64,000 nt of DNA from NCBI GenBank assembly GCA_965208745.1, contig CBDBPN010000003.1, positions 372,001-436,000 of the forward strand, read 5' to 3'. A program made the position numbers and the translations under genes. Under the pieces are notes generated by a model. That model had not been told where the DNA came from. It did no database searches and worked only from the letters and a program-made list of their open reading frames with translations. This DNA is from VXNE01 sp965208745 (GTDB lineage Bacteria > Pseudomonadota > Gammaproteobacteria > Pseudomonadales > Azotimanducaceae). Positions 45,593-53,634 of the stretch are shown here, piece by piece (the first letter of the stretch is position 1; every line of letters begins with the position of its first letter).

Positions 45593-46390
45593 ATGGGCAA
45601 GGCAAGGACGGTACTCGTGACCGGTGGCGCGCGCGGCATCGGCCGCGGGATCGCGCAGAGCTTCCTGGAGGCCGGGCACGCGGTGATGATCGCCGACCTC
45701 GCCCTGACCCCCGACGGCGGCGGGTCGGACTGGACGTACGAACTCGCCTCGGACTCCGAGATGGCGCGCACGGTCGAGGAGCTGGCGCCCCTGGGCGACA
45801 TCCGCGGGACACCCCTCGACGTGACGGACGCGGCCTCCTGCGACGCGGCGGTCGCCGCGACCATCGACGCGTTCGGGGGCCTCGACGTGCTGGTCAACAA
45901 CGCCGGCGTGGTCGACAGCGGAACCCTCGAGACGTTCTCCGAGGAGCGCTGGGACAAGATCTTCGACGTCAACGTGAAGGGCGTCTTCCTCATGACGCGC
46001 GCCGCCGCGGACAGCCTGCGCGCCTCCGACGACGCGGCCATCGTCAACACGGCCTCCATCGCCGGCAAGCGCGGCGCGCCCTCGATGGCGGCGTATTGCG
46101 GCTCCAAATGGGCCGTCGTCGGGATCACCCAGTCCTTCGCCCTCGAACTCGCCGGCGACGGTATCCGCGTGAACGCACTGTGCCCGGGGATGGTCGGCAC
46201 GGCCATGTGGTCCGACCACCTGATGGCGAATGCGAGCAACGAATCGTTCGAGCAGCGCATGCAGGACATCATTCCCCTCGGGCGGCCGCAGACGGTCGAG
46301 GACATGGGACAGGCGGCGGTTTTCCTCGCCACGGCGCCCAACGTCAGCGGCATTGCGCTCAACGTCGCCGGCGGCTTCGAGATGCGCTGA
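45593..46390 (+). CDS. Short-chain dehydrogenase/reductase
   Basis: 265-residue classical SDR. Cofactor loop TGGARGIGRG (10-19), DVTD and NNAG, and the catalytic Ser-Tyr-Lys in NTASIAG and YCGSK. NAD(H) is favoured by Asp after the second strand (MIADLAL). Own promoter (TATAAT). Alcohol or sugar oxidoreductase; substrate unknown. Confidence 0.93.
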   Translation: MGKARTVLVTGGARGIGRGIAQSFLEAGHAVMIADLALTPDGGGSDWTYELASDSEMARTVEELAPLGDIRGTPLDVTDAASCDAAVAATIDAFGGLDVLVNNAGVVDSGTLETFSEERWDKIFDVNVKGVFLMTRAAADSLRASDDAAIVNTASIAGKRGAPSMAAYCGSKWAVVGITQSFALELAGDGIRVNALCPGMVGTAMWSDHLMANASNESFEQRMQDIIPLGRPQTVEDMGQAAVFLATAPNVSGIALNVAGGFEMR

Positions 46391-46423
46391 CGCGGCGCCC
46401 CCCTTTTGCTCAAGGTTTAGCAG

Positions 46424-47302
46424 ATGAGATACCTCAAGGACCCGCTTGCCCTGTTCCTGCTGCTCGGGGTGTTGATCTTCGCCGTCGACGAGTTGACCCC
46501 GGATACCGGGGACGACACCATCCTCGTCGGCGAGCTCGACATCGCCCGCCTCTCCGATCAGTGGAGCGCCCAGATGGGCCGTGTTCCGACCGAGACCGAA
46601 CTCGCCGGACTGGTGGACGCCCACGTGCGCGAAGAGATGCTCGTGCGGGAGGCGGTGAAGATGGGCCTCGACAACAACGACGTCATCATCCGGCGCCGCC
46701 TTGCCCAGAAGCTCACGTTCCTGACCGAGGACCTGGCCCTCCTCGAGCGCGCGACGCCGGAGAAGCTCGTGGAGTTCTTCGAGTCGGACATGGAGCGCTA
46801 CCGCGTCCCGGCCCGCTACACCTTCTCGCACATCTACTTCAGCCCGGACCGCCGCGCGACCGCGCGCGAGGACGCGACGGCGGCGCTCGCCGAGGTGACC
46901 GACGACAACTGGCGCACCGTGGGCGATCCCTTCATGCTGCGCAGGACCTACGCGCATGTCACCATCGCCGACATCCGCAAGGACTTCGGCACGCCATTCT
47001 CCGAGGCCCTGCCGGCACTTGAGGGGGACGGCTGGCTCGGCCCGGTCGAGTCCGGCTACGGCTATCACCTGGTCCGGGTCGACCGGCACACCCCGAGCCG
47101 CCTGCCAGCCTTCGAGGAGGTGAGCGGACGGGTGGCCACGGACTACGACACGCAGCGGCGCTCGGACGCCAACGACCGCTACTACGAGTCCCTGGCGGCC
47201 CGGTATAGCGTCGAGATCGAGATTCCCGGCGTCCCGGCCGACGGGGCGGAACTCGCGCCGGCCCCGGCGGGATCCGCGGCTGCGCAGGGGCAGGGCGAGT
47301 GA
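46424..47302 (+). CDS. PpiC-type peptidyl-prolyl isomerase, membrane-anchored
   Basis: 292-residue periplasmic folding helper. An N-terminal signal-anchor (LALFLLLGVLIFAV) is followed by a SurA-N-like helical chaperone part (REEMLVREAVKMGLDNND) and a parvulin-type isomerase domain (RYTFSHIYFS ... GWLGPVESGYGYHLVRVD). The Pro/Ala-rich tail is probably disordered. It overlaps the HupE/UreJ gene by four bases; this pair occurs repeatedly in gammaproteobacteria and may be an insertion/folding unit for a metal-related membrane protein. Confidence 0.9.
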   Translation: MRYLKDPLALFLLLGVLIFAVDELTPDTGDDTILVGELDIARLSDQWSAQMGRVPTETELAGLVDAHVREEMLVREAVKMGLDNNDVIIRRRLAQKLTFLTEDLALLERATPEKLVEFFESDMERYRVPARYTFSHIYFSPDRRATAREDATAALAEVTDDNWRTVGDPFMLRRTYAHVTIADIRKDFGTPFSEALPALEGDGWLGPVESGYGYHLVRVDRHTPSRLPAFEEVSGRVATDYDTQRRSDANDRYYESLAARYSVEIEIPGVPADGAELAPAPAGSAAAQGQGE

Positions 47303-48267
47303 AGATATACGCGGCCCTGATCGGCCTCCTCGTCGCGCTCCCGGGCTACGGCCACGAGGTCCGGCCGGCCTACCTCGGGATCTCGGAACGCGAGGCGAAC
47401 ACCTTCGACGTCCTCTGGAAGCAGCCCCTCCTCGGTTACCGGCGACTGCCCCTCGAACCGGACCTGCCGCCGCACTGCACGCTCGAACTGCAGAGTGTCG
47501 GCGACGTCGAGCGTGCCGCCCTGATCCAGCAGTGGACCGCCGACTGCGGCGCCGAGGGCCTCGTGGGCCACCGCCTCGGCATCGAGGGACTGTCCCGCAC
47601 GCTCACCGATGTCCTCGTCAACGTGACGCTGGCGGACGGGACCACCCTGCAGCGGTTGCTGCGCCCAGAGGACCCATACTTCACGCTCCAGGTCGATGAA
47701 GGGCCGCAGATACTCGGCTACCTGCTGCTCGGCATCGAACACCTGCTGCTCGGCATCGACCATATCCTGTTCGTGATCGGCCTGATGTTCTTCATTTCGA
47801 AGCCGTCGACGCTCATCAAGACGATCACCGGGTTCACCGTCGCTCACAGCATCACGCTCGGACTCTCGGCCCTCGAGATCGTGCGGTTGTCCCAAGCGCC
47901 GGTCGAGGCCGTCGTCGCCCTGTCCATCATGTTCCTCGCCATAGAACGCCTGCGCGGCGACACGGAAACCATCACGGCCAGGCACACCTGGATCGTCGCG
48001 CTCGCGTTCGGCCTCCTCCACGGCTTCGGCTTCGCGGGTGCGCTGCTGGACATCGGCCTGCCCAAGACAGGCACGTTGTGGGCGCTGTTCCTGTTCAACG
48101 TGGGCGTCGAGATCGGACAGCTCATCGTCGTGGCCATCGCCCTCGCGTTGATTGCCGTCATCCGACGCTCGAAGGTGGAGCTGCCCCAGTGGGTCATCCG
48201 GGCGCCGCTCTGGGGGATGGGCACGATAGCGTCCTACTGGCTGGTGTCGCGGGTGGCGCTGCTGTAG
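47299..48267 (+). CDS. HupE/UreJ family membrane protein
   Basis: 322 residues. A signal peptide and an N-terminal periplasmic domain of about 110 residues precede about six membrane helices. The stretch GIEHLLLGIDHILFVIGL with its His/Asp residues and GFTVAHSITL, LLHGFGFAGAL are hallmarks of HupE/UreJ_2, often proposed as nickel or other metal permeases. Coupled to the PpiC-type gene. No urease or hydrogenase genes are nearby, so the substrate is open. Confidence 0.9.
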   Translation: MKIYAALIGLLVALPGYGHEVRPAYLGISEREANTFDVLWKQPLLGYRRLPLEPDLPPHCTLELQSVGDVERAALIQQWTADCGAEGLVGHRLGIEGLSRTLTDVLVNVTLADGTTLQRLLRPEDPYFTLQVDEGPQILGYLLLGIEHLLLGIDHILFVIGLMFFISKPSTLIKTITGFTVAHSITLGLSALEIVRLSQAPVEAVVALSIMFLAIERLRGDTETITARHTWIVALAFGLLHGFGFAGALLDIGLPKTGTLWALFLFNVGVEIGQLIVVAIALALIAVIRRSKVELPQWVIRAPLWGMGTIASYWLVSRVALL

Positions 48268-48319
48268 GACCCGGTGAAAACGGCATAGATCACCGACGCG
48301 ACCCACCCCGAACATCTCG

Positions 48320-49291
48320 ATGTCCACTGGCATGCGCACACCGCTCTCGAGCCCCATGACCTGGGCCGCCGACACCCTCCTCGAGGACGACGGCCTCGTC
48401 GTGCTCGACCCGGACTGCCTCGCCGAACTCGATGCGGCCGCCGCCGAACTCGAGGCGAACCCGCTGCCGACCGAGACGCTCTCGCCGGAGTTCTTCGAGA
48501 TGCCCGCCTGCAGGGCAGCGATGCGGCGCGTACGCGGGCAGGTGTATGACGGCATCGGTTTCGCGATCATCGACCGTCTACCTGTCCAGCGCCTGTCGAA
48601 GCAGACCGCAACCGGCCTCTATTGGCTGCTGATGTCGCTCGTGGGCCGGCCCGTCGCGCAGAAGTGGGACGGGATCCTGCTCTACGACGTCCTGGACACC
48701 GGGAAGAAGGCGGGGCCCGGCACCGGCGTACGTTCCTCCAAGACCAACGGCCACCAGGGCTACCACACCGACAACGCCTTCAACCTGGCCCCTGACTGCG
48801 CCGCCCTGCTCTGCCTGCAGACCGCGAAGTCCGGGGGCGTCAGCGGTCTCGTCAGCCTGGAGACGGTGTACAACATCCTGCTGGCCGAACACGGCGACCT
48901 GGTGCCGCGCCTTTACGAGCCGGTCTACTGGGACCGCCAGATGGAGCATGCGCCCGACGATGCGCGCGTCTCGTTCCAGCCTGTATTCGAGTCGGACGGG
49001 GAGCGTGTCCTCGCCAACTACTCGCCCTTTCTCGTCCTCGCGGGCTACCACCTGAGGAACGAGCCGCCGGACCCGCATACTCGGGCCGCGCTTGACGCCC
49101 TGATCGAGGTCCCCGAGCGCGACGGCCTCGGCAAGTCCTTCGTCTTCGAGCGGGGGCAGATCCAGATCGTGAACAACCGGCGCATCGGACATCGACGCAC
49201 GGCCTTCAAGGACTGGGACGAACCGGAACGCCGCAGGCACCTCGTGCGCATCTGGCTGCGGGACGCGGGGCGACCGTTCTATCACGGCTGA
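48320..49291 (+). CDS. TauD/TfdA-like Fe(II)/2-oxoglutarate dioxygenase
   Basis: 323-residue oxygenase. The iron-binding facial triad is HTD in GYHTDNAFN, with the distal His in IGHRRTAF; the 2-oxoglutarate Arg is in HLVRIWLRD. Several starts (48320, 48332, 48356) are possible; no clear RBS. Catalyses hydroxylation of a small molecule. Stands alone between HupE/UreJ and the second vapBC locus. Confidence 0.88.
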   Translation: MSTGMRTPLSSPMTWAADTLLEDDGLVVLDPDCLAELDAAAAELEANPLPTETLSPEFFEMPACRAAMRRVRGQVYDGIGFAIIDRLPVQRLSKQTATGLYWLLMSLVGRPVAQKWDGILLYDVLDTGKKAGPGTGVRSSKTNGHQGYHTDNAFNLAPDCAALLCLQTAKSGGVSGLVSLETVYNILLAEHGDLVPRLYEPVYWDRQMEHAPDDARVSFQPVFESDGERVLANYSPFLVLAGYHLRNEPPDPHTRAALDALIEVPERDGLGKSFVFERGQIQIVNNRRIGHRRTAFKDWDEPERRRHLVRIWLRDAGRPFYHG

Positions 49292-49416
49292 CGTTCCGCT
49301 CGTCGACGGCCCCGAGCGCATCGACGGAGTGCCCGCTACGCGGCCCCGGGGCAGTAGAGGCTTGCCTCTTACCTGCCGGTGGCCCGGGTGATGGTCAAGA
49401 ATGTGAGCGCTGGAGG

Positions 49417-49691
49417 CTACGCCGGCGGATTCTCCCAGGCGAGGCCCGCGAAGCGGGCGAAGTCCCCATCGGCGGAGCACAGAGTCAACCCGTGTTCGAT
49501 GGCCAGGGCCGCCAGGTGTGCATCCGGCACCAAGTTCGCGCGCCCTTCGGCAGCGGGGATCAGCGTCGCGAGGAATTCCCTGTGGCGATCCGTGGGTAGC
49601 GGAATCCAGACCGTGTCCCCCGCAAGCCAGGACGCCACCTGGCCCCAGGCCGCCGACATCGCGGCAGGACGGTCGTGTCCACGAGGATCAT
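49417..49691 (-). pseudogene. vapC: VapC PIN toxin, internally deleted and frameshifted
   Basis: Starts at ATG 49691 (MILVDTTVLP, first PIN Asp), overlapping vapB by four bases, then the frame changes after about ten residues. The other frame continues with AAWGQVASWLAGDTVW and ends with DAHLAALAIEHGLTLCSADGDFARF, the C-terminal PIN motifs. The whole locus encodes only about 90 residues against about 130 normally, so about 40 residues of the middle were deleted. Expected inactive. Confidence 0.8.
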
Positions 49692-49936
49692 CGAAACGAT
49701 TCACCCTCGGCGTGCGCCAGCGCTTCGGAGACATCGTCCAGGCTCCCGACCAGGCATCGACCCAGATCCACGGCAGGGGTGCGATAGACACCGCCACGTT
49801 GCCTGGGTCCTTCCATCTCCTGCAAGCCGCGCCGGAGGGCCTCGTTGACGATCGCCTTCAGGCTACATTCGCGCGTCCGCTGCATGCGCCGCAACATGGC
49901 CGCGACATCCGCATCCAATGTCAATGTCGTTCGCAT
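49688..49936 (-). CDS. vapB: VapB-type antitoxin
   Basis: 82-residue antitoxin with the ribbon-helix-helix start MRTTLTLDADVAAMLRRMQ and KAIVNEALRRGLQEME as the second helix. The tail binds toxin. Intact, followed by the broken vapC with an ATGA overlap. It resembles the VapB at 36580 at the N-terminus, but the tails differ, so the loci are separate acquisitions. Confidence 0.88.
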   Translation of the reverse strand: MRTTLTLDADVAAMLRRMQRTRECSLKAIVNEALRRGLQEMEGPRQRGGVYRTPAVDLGRCLVGSLDDVSEALAHAEGESFR

Positions 49937-50082
49937 GCCTCGCAGCATGGGTTGGGTGATGTGGAGATGTCCACCCGGCGCCGGAGAGTCCCATGGGGCA
50001 GAATGGCATCCTTTTCTGCAACGCGCCCCATCACCACATCCGCGCCGATCTCCCGAACCCGCGACCAAGACGAGACCCTCGC

Positions 50083-51066
50083 ATGACCAACCCCTACATC
50101 ATCTACGGCGGCGAACTCAGCTACTTCACGCGCAAGCTGGAAGCGGCCTGCATCTTCTATGGCATCGATTTCGAGATGCGCAGCAAGAACCGGCACGATC
50201 CGGCGGACATCGAGCATCGCTCGGGGACGCACCAGGTGCCGGTGCTGCAGACGCCGGAGAACTGGATGATCGGCGACACGACGCCGCTCATGCACGTCCT
50301 CGACGCCCGCTTCCCGCACCGGCGCATGTTTCCCGAAGGGCCCATCGGCGTGCTTGTGCAGGTCGTCGAGGAGTACTTCGACGAGTGGATCGCCCGCACG
50401 ATGGTCCATTACCGCTGGCACTACCCGGACAGCGCCCTGTTCGCCTCGACGCGGATGGCGGACGGCATGGAGGAAGTAGCCAAGCGTGTGCGGGGATGGG
50501 GGCCACGGGCGTGCCGGGCGACCGGCACGGAGTCCGAGACGCAACGGGAGGCGGCGGAAGGCGAGTACGTACGCATCCTCGAGGCAGCCGAGGCCCAGCT
50601 CGGCAAGACCCGCTACCTGCTCGGCGACCGGCCCTGCGCGGTCGACTGCATCGTGCTCGGCGGCCTGCGCGCGCACACGTACATGGACCCGGACCCGAAG
50701 AAGGTGACCGCCGGCTATCCGCGGGTCGTCGCGTTCTCCGAAGGGTCCGCCGACGACTGGGACGGGAGCGGCAACCTCGCGCCTTTCCCCGCATCCACGG
50801 ACTTCGCGCGCTTCGTGCTCGACGAGATGCGCACGACGTACCAGCCCTACGTGCTGGCGAATCGTGACGCGCAGCAGGCGGGCGCGAAGGCGTGCCGCGC
50901 GGAGGTCTACGGCGAGGACGTCAGCTACCTGTCGCGGCCCTATCCCGAGCAGTCACGGCAGATGATCCTCGACAAGATCACGTGCGCGCTGTCCGATGCG
51001 GACCGGGAGCGGGCTGTGGACTGGCTAACCGACGCGGGCCTGCACTGCTTCCTTCCCGGAGGGTAA
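50083..51066 (+). CDS. Glutathione S-transferase family protein
   Basis: 327 residues, longer than usual GSTs. The thioredoxin-like N-domain is YIIYGGELSYFTRKLEAA with the cis-Pro in THQVPVLQTPENWMIGDTT; the helical C-domain starts about residue 90 (VVEEYFDEW), has DRPCAVDCIVLGGLRAH, and is extended by about 100 residues. Probably conjugation or isomerisation of an electrophile. The start is ATG 50083. Confidence 0.85.
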   Translation: MTNPYIIYGGELSYFTRKLEAACIFYGIDFEMRSKNRHDPADIEHRSGTHQVPVLQTPENWMIGDTTPLMHVLDARFPHRRMFPEGPIGVLVQVVEEYFDEWIARTMVHYRWHYPDSALFASTRMADGMEEVAKRVRGWGPRACRATGTESETQREAAEGEYVRILEAAEAQLGKTRYLLGDRPCAVDCIVLGGLRAHTYMDPDPKKVTAGYPRVVAFSEGSADDWDGSGNLAPFPASTDFARFVLDEMRTTYQPYVLANRDAQQAGAKACRAEVYGEDVSYLSRPYPEQSRQMILDKITCALSDADRERAVDWLTDAGLHCFLPGG

Positions 51067-51179
51067 GGCCGACACGGGACGAGCGGCCAATGCGGCCGTC
51101 TGGTCGCGGTTTTGCCAGTGTCATCGGGCCGAAGCAGCGTACAATCACGTCTTGGCGTTCACTCGTCAAGGAGTTCGGG

Positions 51180-51530
51180 ATGCCTGCACCTGAGACGCAT
51201 GGCCCGAGGCACCTGACACGTGATCAGCGGCGCAGCCTCGCCTACAACCGTGCCGTGGTGGTTGCGTTGCGGCAGGAGCCGTCGCGCGTATTGCACTTGG
51301 CGCGCCGCAACCTGGACCGGCTGCGCGCCCAGCACCCACACGCAAGTCGCACATGGGACATCTGGGAACGCGCCCTCGCATTGCCACTGCACCTGCTCTG
51401 CGCACGCATGCTCGACACCGACTACGACGCCTGTGAAATGCGCCATGCGTCACCGTTCGCTGGGGCGATAGATCGCGCGACACGCCTGCATGCCCTACGT
51501 GCCTTTCAGGTGGAGGAAGCCCGTCGTTGA
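51180..51530 (+). CDS. Small partner protein of DUF6036-like nucleotidyltransferase
   Basis: 116-residue protein, helical. It begins MPAPETHGPRHLTRDQRRSL with AAGGAG six bases upstream. Segments AVVVALRQEPSRVLHLARRN and EMRHASPFAGAIDR are typical of the small gene that precedes DUF6036 nucleotidyltransferases in toxin-antitoxin-like pairs, as I recall it. Its stop overlaps a TTG of the next gene. Likely antitoxin or regulator. Confidence 0.6.
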   Translation: MPAPETHGPRHLTRDQRRSLAYNRAVVVALRQEPSRVLHLARRNLDRLRAQHPHASRTWDIWERALALPLHLLCARMLDTDYDACEMRHASPFAGAIDRATRLHALRAFQVEEARR

Positions 51531-51548
51531 CACCGCAAGAGTTCGAGC

Positions 51549-52067
51549 ATGTGGTTCCGTGCGGTCGGGGCCGCACTCGGCGTCAAGGACGTGTTGGTGA
51601 TCGGGAGTCAAGCGGTTCACGCCTCGCTCCGGACGGTGATACCGGAAGCACTACGATCGATTGAGGTGGACGTCTCGTCATTGACGGAGGACGCTGAGGA
51701 GTCCGCGGACCTCATCGACGGCAACCTCGGGGAACTGTCCCTCTTCCATGAGACTCATGGGTACTACGCTCAAGGTGTCACACCGAAGACGGCCGCACTG
51801 CCCCGTGGTTGGCGCGAGCGGCTTGTCGTCTACGAGGCCCCAGGTACAGCAGGCGTTCGCGCGCATTGTCTCGACCTGCACGACCTGTGGCTTTCCAAGG
51901 CGGTCGCCGGCCGGCCAAAGGATCGAGAGTTCTGCGTTGATTTGCGCAAGACCGGTGTCATCAGCGACAGACTGCTACTTGAGCGGCTCGACGAAATCGA
52001 TGGTCTCGAGGAAGCAGTCCGCGCCGGAGTTCGGGCCAGCGTTACCGCCGGGCGCGTGCAACACTGA
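51549..52067 (+). CDS. DUF6036-like nucleotidyltransferase
   Basis: 172 residues. The nucleotidyltransferase-like motif VLVIGSQAVHASL and IEVDVSSLTEDAE are followed by the family pattern GNLGELSLFHETHGYYAQGV and HDLWLSKAVAGRPKDREF. Probably a toxin of a two-gene system. The usual N-terminal extension (LTPQEFEH) is present in another frame from TTG 51527; deleting one G at about 51550-51553 would join it. So the gene may carry a 5' frameshift, or use the ATG at 51549. Confidence 0.7.
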   Translation: MWFRAVGAALGVKDVLVIGSQAVHASLRTVIPEALRSIEVDVSSLTEDAEESADLIDGNLGELSLFHETHGYYAQGVTPKTAALPRGWRERLVVYEAPGTAGVRAHCLDLHDLWLSKAVAGRPKDREFCVDLRKTGVISDRLLLERLDEIDGLEEAVRAGVRASVTAGRVQH

Positions 52068-52095
52068 GTACCACAGCCTTACCAACGGTAGGTCC

Positions 52096-52707
52096 CTACT
52101 GCATGGTGATCGCCGTCTGAAACGCCGGCCGCGCCGTAATGCGCTCCACGTACCCCTTCAGGTTGGCCATCTCGTCGGACACGCACCCGAGGCGGTTGCT
52201 CATGAAGCACGCGTGTCCGAGCATGACGTCGGCGGCCGAGAAGTCGCCGATCAGGTAGTCCCTGCCGGCAAGCGTCTCGTCGACGGGCGCGAGCGCACGC
52301 GCCAGCAGCCGTTGCGCCTGCCCGAGGACGGTCTCGTCGCGCCGGTCCGGCGGCAGCAGCAGCGTGTGCACGACGATCGTGTTGACCGGCGGCATGACCA
52401 TGCCTTCGCAGTAGTGGAACCACTGCAGGTACATCGGGAACTCCGGGGCGTCGGCCGCGGGCTTCAGACCGCCGTTCTTGTGGCGTTCGAGGATGTACTC
52501 GACGATCGCGCCGGACTCGTAGAGCTGGACGTCGCCGTCGTCGAGCACGGGGACGCGGCCAAGCGGATGGCGCGCGCGGTGCTCGTCGGATTTCAGGTCC
52601 TTCGGGTGAAAGGCCATCTTGTTCATCTCGTACGGCAATCCGAGTTCCTCCAGCAGCCAGACGATCCGGCCGGCGCGGGAGTTGGGCGCGAAGTGCAGCT
52701 TCAGCAT
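52096..52707 (-). CDS. Glutathione S-transferase
   Basis: 203-residue GST. N-terminal thioredoxin-like fold with MLKLHFAPNSRAGRIVWLLEE and cis-Pro in GRVPVLDDGDVQLYESGAI (catalytic Ser near residue 10 or Ser in YES). C-terminal helices contain DYLIGDFSAADVMLGH. Start ATG 52707 preceded by AGGAG with five bases spacing. It follows the broken phyH gene on the same strand. Confidence 0.92.
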   Translation of the reverse strand: MLKLHFAPNSRAGRIVWLLEELGLPYEMNKMAFHPKDLKSDEHRARHPLGRVPVLDDGDVQLYESGAIVEYILERHKNGGLKPAADAPEFPMYLQWFHYCEGMVMPPVNTIVVHTLLLPPDRRDETVLGQAQRLLARALAPVDETLAGRDYLIGDFSAADVMLGHACFMSNRLGCVSDEMANLKGYVERITARPAFQTAITMQ

Positions 52708-53623
52708 GGTGTCTCCTGGTGAGCGGTCCCTTTCAGCGTAAGCGAACGGACGTTCGAGCGCCATGCTGCGCCGCCCGTTTGGCGCGATGGGTCAGGGCGC
52801 CCCGCTCTTGCGCGGCTCGAGCAGGTTGTCGAGGCTCCGGCCCTTGACGTAGTTGCCGCTGGTGCTGGCCCGGTAGCCCAGGAGCTGGATCGCCTGGAGC
52901 GGCATCGTGCGGGCGAACTCGGGTGGCGCGGTGAGGTACTGGTTCTCCTCCAGGGTGAGCCAGTCGGCCGCGAGCGCGTACGCGTAGAGGATGCCGTGCC
53001 GCGGCTCTTCGGTTCGATTGGCGCCGTACCCGTGCAACGTCCGGCCCAACCACGCGACCACCGCTCCCGCGGGCATCTCGGCGCGGGCAACGTCTTCTTT
53101 GCGGGCCAGCCGCTCCTCGGCCACCGATGGCTGCCGGGCACGAAGGGCGTCGCGCCGTTGGCCGTCGTGAAATCCGTCAGGGCGACGTGAAAGATCATCT
53201 CGTACTGTGGAGTGCCCGGGTCGTTGGGGACGAACGGCTCCCACAGGGCCAGGTCGCGATGCAACGGCTGGCCCCGCGACCCGGGATGTACCTGGACCGA
53301 CATCCCCGCGTTGATCCGGTAGTGATGGCAGTTGGGACCTCGGGCCGGGTCCCAACTCCCCTCCGACACGAGCTGCCGGCACCCGTCGCCCGGGTCTACG
53401 ACGCGCCGACCATAGGAAGGCCTGGCACGCGCCGGGGTCGTGGCAGCCAGCGGAATCTGCGGAAGCAGAATGGCATCTGCGAGCTCGAGGACACGCTGCT
53501 GGAGCATCAACTCTTCGCTGAATACGGCGTGCATTCCCCAGATACCCGCCAGGGTCGCGGTCGCAGGGTCCCGGAACGCATCTCCGTCCGCCTGCGGCGC
53601 CCCGAAGCGGGGCAGCAACTCTT

Positions 53624-53634
53624 CGTTCAGACGG
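53624..53634 (+). repeat. Target-site duplication, left copy
   Basis: CGTTCAGACGG, identical to 55586-55596. It flanks the IS1634 element and lies inside the phyH reading frame. Confidence 0.85.
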
